Origin: CAVLCC01 sp963661535 | GTDB taxonomy: Bacteria > Actinomycetota > Coriobacteriia > Coriobacteriales > CADBOM01 | NCBI GenBank assembly: GCA_963661535.1 | Contig: CAVLCC010000010.1 | Coordinates: forward strand, 1-48,399 | DNA length: 48,399 nt | Direction of reading: 5' to 3' | Shown here: positions 7,791 to 17,105 of the stretch, one piece after another | Position numbering within the stretch: position 1 is the stretch's first letter | Layout of the letters: each line of letters begins with the position of its first letter | Notes under the pieces: generated by a model | Told to the model about the DNA's origin: nothing | Seen by the model: only the letters and a program-made list of their open reading frames with translations | Database searches by the model: none | Position numbers and translations under genes: made by a program

Positions 7791-7834
7791 CCGTCGCGCT
7801 TGCGATACTTAGTGTACCACACACGCGGCGATTT
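7791..7834 (+). terminator. probable terminator of the toxin-like transcript
   Basis: A GC-rich imperfect hairpin (CGTCGCG and CGCGGCG, one G-U pair) is followed by ATTT. The second copy has a slightly stronger version (CCGCCGTGC with GCGCGGCGG). The stem is maintained despite sequence divergence. The T-tract is short. Confidence 0.45.
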
Positions 7835-8073
7835 GGTCTCCGGTTATTTAGCTACTTAACTGCAAACCTTTGACTAGTCATATTTCCCCATCGTTATAGT
7901 AGTGTGTTAACGACTTTATCACCACAAAAGATATGCAAATTTTTGCCTCTTCATAAGCTTCGTTAGTTATGTATTGAACATTATCTTAATTAATAAAACC
8001 ATTGCTCGCATTTTTTGATTTTATAAACAGATGACCATCTTATGCATGAATTGTGAAGTCATGTGTGCCATCT
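7835..8073. other. intergenic region
   Basis: Nothing convincing was seen: no ribosome site with a good ORF and no clear hairpin-plus-T terminator for leuA, which ends at 8074. Confidence 0.4.
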
Positions 8074-9612
8074 CTAGTTATCGCCCGATTTTTCTGCACG
8101 CACACCAAGCATGTGATTCAAAGCATTGATATATGCCTTAGCCGACGAAACAACAATATCCCCATCTGCTCCTCGTCCAGAAAACATCTCCCCACTTGGG
8201 TCTTTAATTCTAATTGTAACTTCGCCCAATGCGTCAATACCGCGAGTTACTGATTGCACAGAAAATTCAGTTAAGTCGTTTTCTTCGCAAACAATTTTGT
8301 TTACGGCTTTGCAGACTGCGTCAACCGGACCTGTGCCATAAGCAACGTCTGTGATTTCTTCGCCATCAGATTTTACAAGCGTAATTGTTGCAGTAGCAAT
8401 CAAAGGAGAGCCGCACGAAACTTGCACGGCTTTTAGTGTGTAGAGAGCTTGCCATGTTCGATTGTGCTCACCAACTAGAGCTTCAAGATCTTCGTCGTAG
8501 ACTTCTTTCTTTTTGTCTGCAACATTTAAAAATTCTGCATAAATTCTATCGAGCGACTCGCCTTCATACATATAGCCCAATGCCAATAGTCGCTCGTGTA
8601 GGGCAGCGCGTCCAGAACGCGCCGACAAAATAATCGAGCTTCCGCCCGCTCCAACATCTGCAGGATCAATGATTTCGTAAGTTGAGCGCTCTTTTATAAC
8701 TCCATCTTGATGAATACCAGAGGAATGAGCAAACGCATTTGCGCCCACGATTGCCTTGTTTGGCTGAACATTTATGCCGGTAATTGACGACACCAACTTG
8801 CTAGCTCGCGTGAGCTCTGTGGTTTCAATGCCTGTGTGAGCATCTAGCTCATTGCCATGCATTTTGATAGCCATAACCACTTCTTCCATAGCGGTGTTGC
8901 CCGCACGCTCGCCCAGTCCGTTAATTGTGCATTCAACCTGAGTGGCACCATTTGCAACTCCTTGCAAAGCAAGAGCCGTAGCCATGCCAAGGTCGTTATG
9001 GCAGTGAACTGACACGCAAGCGTTTTCAATTCCATCCACATGATCCATCAAATACTTTATGCGACGTCCAAACTCGTCGGGCATCGAGTATCCTGTGGTA
9101 TCTGGAATATTTACAACTGTAGCTCCAGCTGCAATTACTGCTTGAATAATGCGTGCCAAAAACTCATATTCAGAACGCCCAGCATCTTCTGCATAAAACT
9201 CAACATCATCAACATATTTGCGAGCATACTTGACCGCAGCAACTCCGCGCTCTATCGCTTCGTCTTCTGTTAGATGGAGCTTGTCTTTCAAATGACTTGG
9301 CGATACTCCAAGACCTGTATGTATTCTAGGACGAGGACAACATTTAAGCGCCTCAGCCGCGCAATCAATGTCTTTTTCAACTGCTCGGGTTAGTCCGCAC
9401 ACGATGGCCTTATCGCCAACAAGCTTTGCAATTGATTGCACCGACTTAAAGTCACCCGGGCTAGAAATAGGAAAACCAGCCTCAATAACATCAATGTTAA
9501 GTCGCAACAACTGACCTGCAATTCTAAGTTTCTCATCGGAGTTCATAGATGCTCCGGGGGATTGTTCTCCATCGCGCAACGTTGTGTCAAAGATGTTAAT
9601 TTTGCGGCTCAT
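8074..9612 (-). CDS. leuA: 2-isopropylmalate synthase
   Basis: Condenses acetyl-CoA with 2-oxoisovalerate, the first committed step of leucine synthesis. The N-terminal HMGL-type TIM barrel shows FDTTLRDGEQSPGASM, the SVHCHNDLGMATA metal-binding segment and GLGERAGN. The C-terminal half is the LeuA dimer/leucine-feedback domain (GTGPVDAVCKAVNKIV). About 512 residues, the usual length of the bacterial type. The start is the ATG at 9612 (MSRKINIFDTTL), with AGGAGG about ten bases upstream; the frame is open seven codons further to a TTG, but that would put the ribosome site inside the gene. It stands alone, without other leu genes nearby, and consumes the acetyl-CoA that the adjacent acs cluster can make. 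Confidence 0.95.
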   Translation of the reverse strand: MSRKINIFDTTLRDGEQSPGASMNSDEKLRIAGQLLRLNIDVIEAGFPISSPGDFKSVQSIAKLVGDKAIVCGLTRAVEKDIDCAAEALKCCPRPRIHTGLGVSPSHLKDKLHLTEDEAIERGVAAVKYARKYVDDVEFYAEDAGRSEYEFLARIIQAVIAAGATVVNIPDTTGYSMPDEFGRRIKYLMDHVDGIENACVSVHCHNDLGMATALALQGVANGATQVECTINGLGERAGNTAMEEVVMAIKMHGNELDAHTGIETTELTRASKLVSSITGINVQPNKAIVGANAFAHSSGIHQDGVIKERSTYEIIDPADVGAGGSSIILSARSGRAALHERLLALGYMYEGESLDRIYAEFLNVADKKKEVYDEDLEALVGEHNRTWQALYTLKAVQVSCGSPLIATATITLVKSDGEEITDVAYGTGPVDAVCKAVNKIVCEENDLTEFSVQSVTRGIDALGEVTIRIKDPSGEMFSGRGADGDIVVSSAKAYINALNHMLGVRAEKSGDN

Positions 9613-9633
9613 AAGGCTGCTTCCTCCTATCAA

Positions 9634-9953
9634 TATTCAACAAAATGCCGTGCTTGTTTTGCACTTATTTGCGCTCAAACTGCAAAGGCACGATAAGCAT
9701 GATATATATTTTCTATCTTATGACACAATGCATTTTTCGCGAGTTTGCAATCTGGCGGATAGCTGTTAACTCCTAGCCATTAGCGCGGGCGTGGGTGTGG
9801 GATTGAGAGTGGTCGTGAGATTAAGGATGGAGGTGAGCGCAAATGTGTAGTCGTAAATGTGTAGTCGCAAAAACAAGAGTTCAAGCATGAGCGTGAACGC
9901 ACACACACTGCGTGCGAGCGTAAGCACGAACACAACACAGCCACGCTAAAAAC
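9634..9953. other. intergenic region between leuA and acsB
   Basis: It holds the leuA promoter (A/T-rich 9690-9730). From 9780 a G/T-rich stretch contains the 14-bp tandem AAATGTGTAGTCG(T/C) at 9841 and 9855. No ORF with a ribosome site. No T-box or leader peptide rich in Leu codons was recognised. Confidence 0.4.
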
Positions 9954-9992
9954 AAAAGCGACTCAGCCAACAAGTCAGCCAAGTCGCTTTTT
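9954..9992 (-). terminator. terminator downstream of acsB
   Basis: AAAAGCGACT and AGTCGCTTTT form a perfect 10-bp inverted repeat around a 17-base loop. The symmetric A/T tails allow function in either direction. It lies about 60 bases after the acsB stop. Confidence 0.75.
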
Positions 9993-10048
9993 ATATATGA
10001 TGCAATTCTTAAGACGTCTAGCCTAGATCAACGCCTCTTGCAAACATA

Positions 10049-12190
10049 TTACATAATTGGATCCATCTCGAGTGCTGGGTGTCCAACTTTTTGTAGGAAC
10101 TCAAGTACGCCCTCAGAATCGGTAGCAATTGTCTCGTCGCAAATCATTTCGCTAAAGTTATCAATGCCAAATGCCTCTTTAACATTTTTGTTTAGACGCT
10201 CAGCCACAAAGTCTTTTAGCTCTTTAGGCATCCAAACAATACGTTTGTTTCCGCCCTCAGCTGCAATAAATTTCTTTGAAGAGATAAATGTGCGGCCCAG
10301 ACCCATGAAGCCTGGAGTTTGCTCACCGCCGCCTGTCATAGATGCTAGCTCGCCAAATGTCATGCCTGTTGGGGTCATTCCTGCATACTCACGGTTGCAG
10401 ATTACAACTCCATTAGCTTCTGGCATAACACCGCAGATGCACTCAAAGCAGCCGCAGCTTGTCATTGGGTCAGTCATTAGTGAGTAAAGAGTAACGCTGC
10501 TAACTGCGCCATGAGTTGCGTCTTTAACAACTTCGTTTACTGTTGTATAGAGACCGAGTTTCTCATCAATGCAGCCCTCTTTAGGAATTGGCTGGCTTGG
10601 GCCTGCATCTTGTAGCTCTTTGGTTGCCTTAGCATCAAGCCAAGAAACAGCACCGCAAAGTCCAAGACGCTCAGGAGTAACAACGCAGCAGTGTGAAGGA
10701 GCAAAGCTCTGGCACAAAATGCATGTGTAGAACGTGTCTACGCTCTCGTCTGTTAGTGAAGAAATTCTGTCATCTCGCTCGGTATAAACTGGCATTGCAA
10801 CATTGTTTAGGAAGTCGTTGCATTTGTCTACATCGGTAATAAATGTAACCTCTACTTTGTCTACAACCTTGCCAAAGTCCTCGATAATCATGCTGCACAA
10901 TACTTTGCCAAGATCCTCAAGTCTAAGTCCTGCTTCCCAAGCTTGTTTGCTAATACGAATGCGGAAGAGGTTGCGCTGGCCTGTGTGCATAAGACCCTCA
11001 ATGTAGTTGAACCATGTGTGAATCTTGCGCTCAATAACCGACTCAAAGTCTTTTTGCATCTTGGTGCCATAAACTTTAATAGAAGTAGCTAGAGGCATGC
11101 GAATTAGCTCTGTTGCATTCTCAGGAACAGTAGGTCCGTCGATAGAAACTTTTTGATCCTCAACGTCGTCTGAGTTCTCGCACATTGTAACAACCTCGCA
11201 GGTTGGATTGTGGTCGGAGTCGAACTCGACATATGTATCGCCTTTGCGGATAATCTCGCCCTCAAAAGCTGCTGCAAAAGATACTGGAAGCTCGATTGCA
11301 GATGCCTTTGCTTTAATGTTGCGAAGCTCATAAGACTTGGCTGCTGTTTGGCTGTGGTCTGTTACAGAAACAAGTGCTCCATCGACTTGCATGTCTCCTA
11401 GCTCAATGTCGGCAATTACTGGGAAACCTAGTGCGATAGCTCCAGCACCTGCAGAAACCTCCACAGCGCCAATCTCGCCAAATGTGTTAACAAATGCAGG
11501 AACGCGTTCTTTTGTATATTCTAGCAAGCCTGCCAAATTGCCAGGCTCAAGTGCGCCAAAGATCAAAGCTGCACGAATTGCAACTGTTACAACGTGTGTA
11601 ACTGCTGTTACGTCGTGTCCTAGAGGAACTACGCGGAACTCTAGTCCCATCTTTACGCCTGCATCAGCAAGCTGATCGATGCAGTCGCCAACCAAAAACG
11701 ATAGCAAACCTTTTGATTGATAGTCTTTAAGGATTGCAACCAATCCATCTACATCGTCTGATTTACCTAGAACAACTGCAACACCTGGAATGTCTCCAGT
11801 TACTAGAGGCACGCCCAAGGAACGAATTACAGGATCTGGAACAAAGCCAATTCCAATTTGATCTGCATAAGGATCCTCGGTTCCAACGTATTTTAGAGCC
11901 TCTAAGATTTCTGCTCCTACTGCTGTTGCAAGTCCAGCATTAAGGGCTTGTCCTAGGTCTTCTTCGTGAGTAACAAGGCTCTTCATTACATCTACGCATG
12001 TAGGAAGATCACCTAGTTTAGATACCTTTGTTCCGGTTGCAGCATAAATTGTTGGCAAAAAGTATGCTGTGTCAGGAAATGCAATTGCGCTGTCGGCACC
12101 GTGAGCTGCAATAGCATCATTGACTGCGCCCTCCGTAAGACCAATAACAGCATCGGATCCACCATAAATTAAATCAGTTAATGCGCTCAT
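10049..12190 (-). CDS. acsB: acetyl-CoA synthase (CODH/ACS acetyl-CoA synthase subunit)
   Basis: Joins CO, a methyl group from the corrinoid protein and CoA into acetyl-CoA in the Wood-Ljungdahl pathway. 713 residues, close to the 729 of the Moorella enzyme. The A-cluster ligands are all present with conserved spacing: Cys490, Cys493, Cys502 and Cys512 for the 4Fe-4S cluster, and Cys579-Gly580-Cys581 for the two nickel sites (SCGCFECI). These match Moorella Cys506/509/518/528 and Cys595-Gly-Cys597. The ATG has AAGGAG ten bases upstream. The gene is separated from acsE by a terminator and about 180 bases of upstream sequence, so it likely has its own promoter. No CODH catalytic subunit gene is adjacent. 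Cytoplasmic, oxygen-sensitive. Confidence 0.96.
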   Translation of the reverse strand: MSALTDLIYGGSDAVIGLTEGAVNDAIAAHGADSAIAFPDTAYFLPTIYAATGTKVSKLGDLPTCVDVMKSLVTHEEDLGQALNAGLATAVGAEILEALKYVGTEDPYADQIGIGFVPDPVIRSLGVPLVTGDIPGVAVVLGKSDDVDGLVAILKDYQSKGLLSFLVGDCIDQLADAGVKMGLEFRVVPLGHDVTAVTHVVTVAIRAALIFGALEPGNLAGLLEYTKERVPAFVNTFGEIGAVEVSAGAGAIALGFPVIADIELGDMQVDGALVSVTDHSQTAAKSYELRNIKAKASAIELPVSFAAAFEGEIIRKGDTYVEFDSDHNPTCEVVTMCENSDDVEDQKVSIDGPTVPENATELIRMPLATSIKVYGTKMQKDFESVIERKIHTWFNYIEGLMHTGQRNLFRIRISKQAWEAGLRLEDLGKVLCSMIIEDFGKVVDKVEVTFITDVDKCNDFLNNVAMPVYTERDDRISSLTDESVDTFYTCILCQSFAPSHCCVVTPERLGLCGAVSWLDAKATKELQDAGPSQPIPKEGCIDEKLGLYTTVNEVVKDATHGAVSSVTLYSLMTDPMTSCGCFECICGVMPEANGVVICNREYAGMTPTGMTFGELASMTGGGEQTPGFMGLGRTFISSKKFIAAEGGNKRIVWMPKELKDFVAERLNKNVKEAFGIDNFSEMICDETIATDSEGVLEFLQKVGHPALEMDPIM

Positions 12191-12504
12191 GCTAGTTTTT
12201 CTCCTTTGATCTTTGTTCGATTATTACTTATATTTCATAGAAGTAGGAAATCAACAAATGCAATCGCATGAGTTCGATTGCACATAAGTTAATTGCTAAT
12301 CCCCTATTTCCATTTTCTCCTTTAGCAATTCTAACCAAAAACTAGGAATTTAGCACATATAAATATTTTTGTAGTGCGATTTAGTACGTTAAAGGTTAAA
12401 TGGGCAAAAAGACTTGACAAAACAAAATTTGCTCGTCGTCTTCATAAAAAATACATAGTTTTTAATGGGATAAAAACGGATAAAGAACTCGAAAAAATCA
12501 AACA
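12191..12504. other. acsB upstream region
   Basis: Presumed promoter and leader of acsB, AT-rich. A plus-strand ORF that crosses this region and the tandem repeats beyond is not credible: it is Lys-rich, without a ribosome site and overlaps the terminator. No riboswitch recognised. Confidence 0.4.
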
Positions 12505-12510
12505 TATAAA

Positions 12511-12690
12511 CGCCGCTATCTCCCAACAAGAAGTCAAGGCACTCCACATTACGCTAAAAAGCGTCATAAAAACTTCGCGACCTCCCAACAAGAGAGCACA
12601 GCACTTCACATTACTGCTAGATAAAAACAAAAAATGCCGCGACCTCCCATACAGAAAGTCACGGCATTTTGCACTGCTAAAACCTAGCAG
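12511..12690 (-). repeat. three degenerate 62-bp tandem repeats after acsE
   Basis: CTCCC cores lie at 12520, 12582 and 12644, exactly 62 bp apart. The surrounding text (CG(A/C)CCTCCCAACAAGA..., then CACATTAC(T)GCT) is recognisably shared. Only the unit nearest acsE has a complete hairpin; the others look like diverged copies of that terminator region. Confidence 0.65.
12631..12670 (-). terminator. terminator downstream of acsE
   Basis: AAAATGCCG and CGGCATTTT form a perfect 9-bp stem with A/T tails on both sides, 48 bases after the acsE stop. It separates acsE from acsB transcription. Confidence 0.75.
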
Positions 12691-12717
12691 CAATAATTTA
12701 AATTTGAGCTATACGAT

Positions 12718-13503
12718 TTAGAGGTCTAGATAGCTGTCTGCATAAAGAATGTTGTCGTTTAGAACGTCGCAAGACTTAATAGTCTCAATCATTCTTCTAT
12801 CGCAAGGATTGATGATAGCAGAAGTTAGACCCATAGCCATAGACATAGCAATCATTGCACTGTCCATGATGTGACGTAGTTCTTTTGGCATACCGTTAGA
12901 AACGTTGGAGAGTCCACCGGTTGAGTTGAAGCCCATGTCGCGAATTTGGCCAATGAAAGATAGAATGTCTTTTTGTTTATCTTGCATGCCTTTAGCAACC
13001 AAGAATAGAGGATCAAACCATAGATCTGTAGGATCCATTCCGTGCTCCATGCCACGCTCTAGTAGCTCTTGGCAATACATCATACGCTCATCGTTGTCGC
13101 CTGGGACGCCAGCCTTGGAGCAAAGTGCGATGACAATAGCATCGTTTGCAGCAGCAAGGTCAACATACTCAATACGGTCGCCTGCGTCAGCAGAGTTTAC
13201 GATTGGCTTGCCTTTAGACCTGTTGTAGACAGAAATGCCTGCCTCGATAGCCTTCATATTTGCTGTGTCGAGAGCTAGAGGCACGTTGTCAAAATTCTCT
13301 TGTACGAGTTGGACAGCCCACTTCATTAGCTCCTCGCCATTGCTCTCAGCAGGTCCAATGTTTAGATCGATGTAGGTTGCACCGCAATCAATCTGCTCTT
13401 TGGCCCTTTTAAGGATTGGCTCAGGATTCTTTTCGTCCATTGCCTTGCGGATCTCTGGCGAAATGCAGTGAATGCGCTCGCCAATAATAACAAACTTGCC
13501 CAT
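12718..13503 (-). CDS. acsE: methyltetrahydrofolate:corrinoid/iron-sulfur protein methyltransferase
   Basis: Transfers the methyl group of methyl-THF to the cobalt of the corrinoid protein AcsCD. 261 residues, as in the Moorella enzyme. The pterin-binding TIM barrel is clear: IGERIHCIS at the start, YIDLNIGPAESNG, the LALDTAN strand, PIVNSADAGD, and GGLSNVSNGMP with the family's conserved Asn. It follows acsC in the same direction with a 116-base gap containing a ribosome site (AAAGGA). A terminator comes right after it. Confidence 0.95.
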   Translation of the reverse strand: MGKFVIIGERIHCISPEIRKAMDEKNPEPILKRAKEQIDCGATYIDLNIGPAESNGEELMKWAVQLVQENFDNVPLALDTANMKAIEAGISVYNRSKGKPIVNSADAGDRIEYVDLAAANDAIVIALCSKAGVPGDNDERMMYCQELLERGMEHGMDPTDLWFDPLFLVAKGMQDKQKDILSFIGQIRDMGFNSTGGLSNVSNGMPKELRHIMDSAMIAMSMAMGLTSAIINPCDRRMIETIKSCDVLNDNILYADSYLDL

Positions 13504-13619
13504 TTAAGGTCCTTTCTAAGGTCTTGTCTTAAGCCCGAATCGTCCGAGCTTCTTGCCTGCTTACTGCAAAGCGCGAGCAAGCCATCTTGACTGCCCGCGC
13601 ATTTATGCTCGTAAAAGAC

Positions 13620-14948
13620 TTATTGGAAGTCTTTGAGGAACTTAACAAGGTCAGTAGCCTCGTTAGGTGCAACAACAATCTTCCAGTTAGGGAGCTTGTC
13701 TTCTAGCTCGCCTTTAAGAACTGCAACCTTACCAGGGATGATAAGGGTGTGATTCTTGAGTTTATTCTCGTAGTCATTCTCCTCAATGAATTTGGAGATA
13801 GTGCCTGCAGAAAGTTTGCCTGCAGCCCAAGCGGTAAGTACTGAATATCCGCCTGCATCTGAAATCATGAGGTTGATTGGAACACCAGAACGCTCCAACT
13901 CACCAGAAACAACGAAGTATGTTAGTGCAAAGTCTACGGTTGTAGCCACAAATGAATTCTCATCAGCACCGTTGATTGGGTAAATGCCAGGCTCAACAGT
14001 CATTGGTTTTTGTGGATCAGTGTAGATGTTTTGGCGTAGACCCATTAGAGGCAATGCCATTGCATAAGTTAGCTCGTCAATAACGATGATTGAACCATAA
14101 TCACATGTGAATAGCGAGCATAGAGCCTGTTGCATGTGTAGGTCACCAGGAGCTAGTTTAGAAGCATTGATTAGTGAAGGATATCCGAATGTGCGATCCT
14201 CGCTCTTTAGAGCTGCACGACGGATTTGAACTGCGTTAGCAAATGTGTCTTTTACAGACTCAACGCCGCAGTCAAGAACAAGTTTCTTGTTGTCTTTGCC
14301 TTCAGCTTTCTCAGCTAGGTCGTGCAAATCCTCAAGATTTGCAGCTTTTAGACCTAGAAGAACATCAAACTCTTGTGCTAGTGCACAGAAGTCGTCTAGA
14401 TTAGAAGCATCTGCGCCATTTAGAAGAGGTTTAACATCAGCACAAACCTCAAGAGCTTTGCGTGCTGCAGCAGCATCGTTGCAATCAAGAACGATTCCGC
14501 GACCAGTTCCTTTAGCTTTCTCAGCTAGTCCAGCAAATGCATCTGCATCGCCTGTGTACTCAATGTAGAAGAGCTCTGAATACATGCGCTCACCAATACG
14601 GTCATAATCGACCTTTTGCATCTCAGCCCATTTGTCATCAAAGTTCTCTGGAGTAACAGCTGTAGCAAATAGAGGACGACTAACAAAAGTCTTCTCGTGA
14701 CGGAACATTACAGTCTCGCCACCAAGCTTGTGCTCGCAGTCTCCAGTGCCAATTGTTAGTGATTTCATTGGAGGAGCTGTTGCCTCAGATAGCTTAGCTA
14801 GAGCCTCCTCTGAAAGGTGTGGACATTTTGCAATGTCGATAGCGCCCTGAGCGACCTTCATTGAAAATGCCATACAGGTTGGGTTGCCGCACTCCTTGCA
14901 GTTGCTCTTAGGAGTGAGCTTAAAAATATCAATACCTTTGAGTGCCAT
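13620..14948 (-). CDS. acsC: corrinoid/iron-sulfur protein large subunit
   Basis: Partner of AcsD in the methyl-carrying corrinoid protein. 442 residues. The N-terminal 4Fe-4S motif is complete: Cys17, Cys20, Cys25 and Cys42 (CKECGNPTC, then 16 residues, then C), which reductively reactivates the cobalt. A TIM-barrel region and a C-terminal B12-binding domain follow (LMISDAGGYSVLTAWAAGKL). Begins nine bases after the acsD stop, so the two subunits are co-translated. Confidence 0.95.
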   Translation of the reverse strand: MALKGIDIFKLTPKSNCKECGNPTCMAFSMKVAQGAIDIAKCPHLSEEALAKLSEATAPPMKSLTIGTGDCEHKLGGETVMFRHEKTFVSRPLFATAVTPENFDDKWAEMQKVDYDRIGERMYSELFYIEYTGDADAFAGLAEKAKGTGRGIVLDCNDAAAARKALEVCADVKPLLNGADASNLDDFCALAQEFDVLLGLKAANLEDLHDLAEKAEGKDNKKLVLDCGVESVKDTFANAVQIRRAALKSEDRTFGYPSLINASKLAPGDLHMQQALCSLFTCDYGSIIVIDELTYAMALPLMGLRQNIYTDPQKPMTVEPGIYPINGADENSFVATTVDFALTYFVVSGELERSGVPINLMISDAGGYSVLTAWAAGKLSAGTISKFIEENDYENKLKNHTLIIPGKVAVLKGELEDKLPNWKIVVAPNEATDLVKFLKDFQ

Positions 14949-14957
14949 CTTTGCTCC

Positions 14958-15902
14958 TTACATCAAACCTGCGATAAGCGCAGAAATCGTTGCGACAGAA
15001 TCAGGATGCCTTAGGATCACAGCATTTGTGCCGGAAGCAAGGCAAGCAGCGGCAGTAGAAATCTCCATTTGGATACCGCGCTCCTCCGTTGGACCCCACT
15101 CTGGGAAGTCAGCCTCGGAAACGATGGACTCCTTAACGCTCCATGCATCACCAGAAACTGGTGTTACAACTGGCATTTGGATTGTAGTGTCACCCTGGTC
15201 TAGAGCTGCTGCTTTAACGCGGTTCATAGTTGAAGCCACATACTCAAAACCATAACCAGCAGCTGCTGTGCCGAGATTCATAACTAGACTCTCGTTTTGC
15301 ACACCTAGCTGACCAATCAAAACGTTTAGCTGCTTGGCAAGGTTGATGTCTACTGCAGACTCTGCACCAATCTTTTGGTTGCAAGCCATAACAGCAGAAG
15401 CAGCGATGGTCTTGTAGTCTTCTTCACGAGCAGAAAGTAGCAAAATGTTCTTGCCTTGTAGCTCCTCAGCTAGTTTGCAGAACAAATCTCCATCTTTCTC
15501 GATGTTTTTGCAGCCTTGGAAAGCTACTGGAACATCTACAGCTTCAACAACAGCTTTTGCATCAGCTACACAATCCTCAACACTACGAGGATTGTCGCCA
15601 TTAGGATCTGCACTAGCAAATGTGATAACTAGGAAGTCAGCACCCTGTGCAGTAACAGCCTTTTTAGCTTGATCAACAATGTTGTCTGCACCAGCATAGA
15701 ACTCAGCAAGTTTAGGAAGATCAGTATTTACTCCGGTATCTTCCAACTCGATTCCAACAGCTGGACGATGCTCGATTGGAGCATCAAACGAGCACAGTGG
15801 TAAAACGTTCTCTCCGCCTAGTACCACTGCTTTGTCCCCAGTGCCAATCGTCACTGTATTGATTGATGACGAAAAAGTCTGAGGTGTGCGCTTGAATGGC
15901 AT
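14958..15902 (-). CDS. acsD: corrinoid/iron-sulfur protein small subunit
   Basis: 314 residues, matching the CFeSP small (delta) subunit. Visible family features are the N-terminal TVTIGTGDKAVVLGGE segment, shared in form with AcsC, and the barrel core DFLVITFASADPNG. It binds the corrinoid at the interface with AcsC. The start has GAGGAGG seven bases upstream. Immediately upstream of acsC. Confidence 0.94.
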   Translation of the reverse strand: MPFKRTPQTFSSSINTVTIGTGDKAVVLGGENVLPLCSFDAPIEHRPAVGIELEDTGVNTDLPKLAEFYAGADNIVDQAKKAVTAQGADFLVITFASADPNGDNPRSVEDCVADAKAVVEAVDVPVAFQGCKNIEKDGDLFCKLAEELQGKNILLLSAREEDYKTIAASAVMACNQKIGAESAVDINLAKQLNVLIGQLGVQNESLVMNLGTAAAGYGFEYVASTMNRVKAAALDQGDTTIQMPVVTPVSGDAWSVKESIVSEADFPEWGPTEERGIQMEISTAAACLASGTNAVILRHPDSVATISALIAGLM

Positions 15903-16184
15903 ATCTTTGCCTCCTCAAATAAAATCCACAGTCTCCTATGTACCTACAAACGCCACAAATTAAAAGGGTCTTGCCAGTACCTTTTTGTTTGTGACGGAAA
16001 ACCTCGGCATTAGCTTTTAGCTGATTGACTCCTGCCGAAGTAAATCCCAAATTTATACTGCTGATGTGCTCAGCATCTAAAAGTTAAATTGCAATTCAAA
16101 AATTCATTATAAATTTGCAACCCAATGTATTTTACAAGATTATTGGCAAAATTTATATGGAAATTTTGTGCTACGTGCAATTTA
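15903..16184. other. intergenic region between cooC and acsD
   Basis: About 280 bases without a credible gene. It may hold a promoter for acsDCE; a reverse ORF reaching into it is an out-of-frame shadow of acsD. No strong terminator seen after cooC. Confidence 0.35.
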
Positions 16185-16949
16185 TTAAAACAGCTGGTCT
16201 AAAAGTGCCTCTAAAGCCTTCTTTGATTTTGAGTCCTCTGGTATGTCGCAAGTGGGTTTTCCCTCTGCATCGTACTCATAAATTGTGTCGTCGTGCGGAA
16301 CAACTCCTAGAAGGTCTAGCCCTTGTTTGTCTATCTCTTCCAAAATGCCATCAGCTAGTTTTTCTGATGGAGATCGGTTGATGATTAGCTTCATAGTTGA
16401 GGGGTTTAGCTCGAGTTCTTTTGCAAGCTCGGCAATTCTTCCCACTGCTTGAACACCTCGTCTTGAACAATCCGACACCAAAAGAAGAGTGTCTATTGAT
16501 GGAAGGGTTCCGCGACTGATGTGTTCCATTCCAGCTTCGTTATCAACAACTATATATTTGTATGCTTTTGTTAGCTTTTGGAGTTCTGACTGCAAAAGAC
16601 CGTTGACAAAGCAATAGCACCCTTTGCCCTGAGTGCGCCCCATAACAATCATGTCGTAGTCGTCTTCTTCTGTTAAGACAGAGTTCATCTTGAACTGCAT
16701 ATAATCAGCTTTGCTAACTCCAGCTGGAATTTTGCTATCTGTTTCTTCGGCATGTGCAACTTCTTCGCGAACCTCGCCGAGTGTATTTTCGACCTCAATG
16801 CCCAAAACTTCGTTTAGGTTTGAGTTCGCATCGGCATCTACTGCCAACACAGGTGTTAGATTTTTCTTAACTAGATATTTAATAAGCATTCCGGTAAGGG
16901 TGGTTTTTCCGGTTCCACCTTTTCCGGCAATTGCTATTGTGTGTGCCAT
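16185..16949 (-). CDS. cooC: CooC/AcsF-type nickel-insertion ATPase
   Basis: MinD/ParA-like P-loop ATPase that inserts nickel into CODH or ACS. 254 residues. The deviant Walker A is GKGGTGKTT (about 9-17), the dimer-interface metal-binding Cys111-Tyr-Cys113 motif (GKGCYC) is present, and IVVDNEAG forms the Walker B region. The start has AGGAG nine bases upstream. Lies at the head of the acs genes, downstream of three small genes. Whether it serves ACS (AcsF) or an unlinked CODH (CooC) cannot be told from this sequence. Confidence 0.92.
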   Translation of the reverse strand: MAHTIAIAGKGGTGKTTLTGMLIKYLVKKNLTPVLAVDADANSNLNEVLGIEVENTLGEVREEVAHAEETDSKIPAGVSKADYMQFKMNSVLTEEDDYDMIVMGRTQGKGCYCFVNGLLQSELQKLTKAYKYIVVDNEAGMEHISRGTLPSIDTLLLVSDCSRRGVQAVGRIAELAKELELNPSTMKLIINRSPSEKLADGILEEIDKQGLDLLGVVPHDDTIYEYDAEGKPTCDIPEDSKSKKALEALLDQLF

Positions 16950-16984
16950 TCTAAATAACTCCTAATTTGTTCTAATATGGTTGT

Positions 16985-17105
16985 ATGTGGTTAGATATTT
17001 GTTGCATGTAATTGCGCAAATACTTAACGGGTACTTTGCAGATACTTTTTACAAGTACTTTACAAAACCCGCACTTTGCAACTACCTTTGCAACTACTTA
17101 AGCAT
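16985..17105 (-). repeat. irregular TGCAAAGTA-type repeats upstream of cooC
   Basis: On the transcribed strand, five or six variants of TG(C/T)AAAGTA recur at irregular 10-16 base intervals in the 170-base gap before cooC. The gap is otherwise low in complexity. Could be regulatory or slippage-derived; no secondary structure assigned. Confidence 0.4.

Larger units (their letters stand above)
7486..7834 (+). repeat. type I toxin-like unit, copy 1 (~350 bp)
   Basis: This region is repeated, inverted and diverged, at 32278-32630. Conserved parts are the upstream stretch GGTTAGATTTGGTTAAGAG, a leader with GTCGCCTCT, a 30-codon ORF, a 3' segment with CCACCTC and AGAGGCGAC, the block GGAATATAACTCCG and a terminal GC-rich hairpin. 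Conservation extends outside the coding part, which implies that RNA or promoter elements are maintained. Confidence 0.8.

Noticed and set aside
12374..12721. 115-codon plus-strand ORF
   Set aside because: Lys-rich, no ribosome site, runs through the tandem repeats and the acsE terminator, antisense to the operon.
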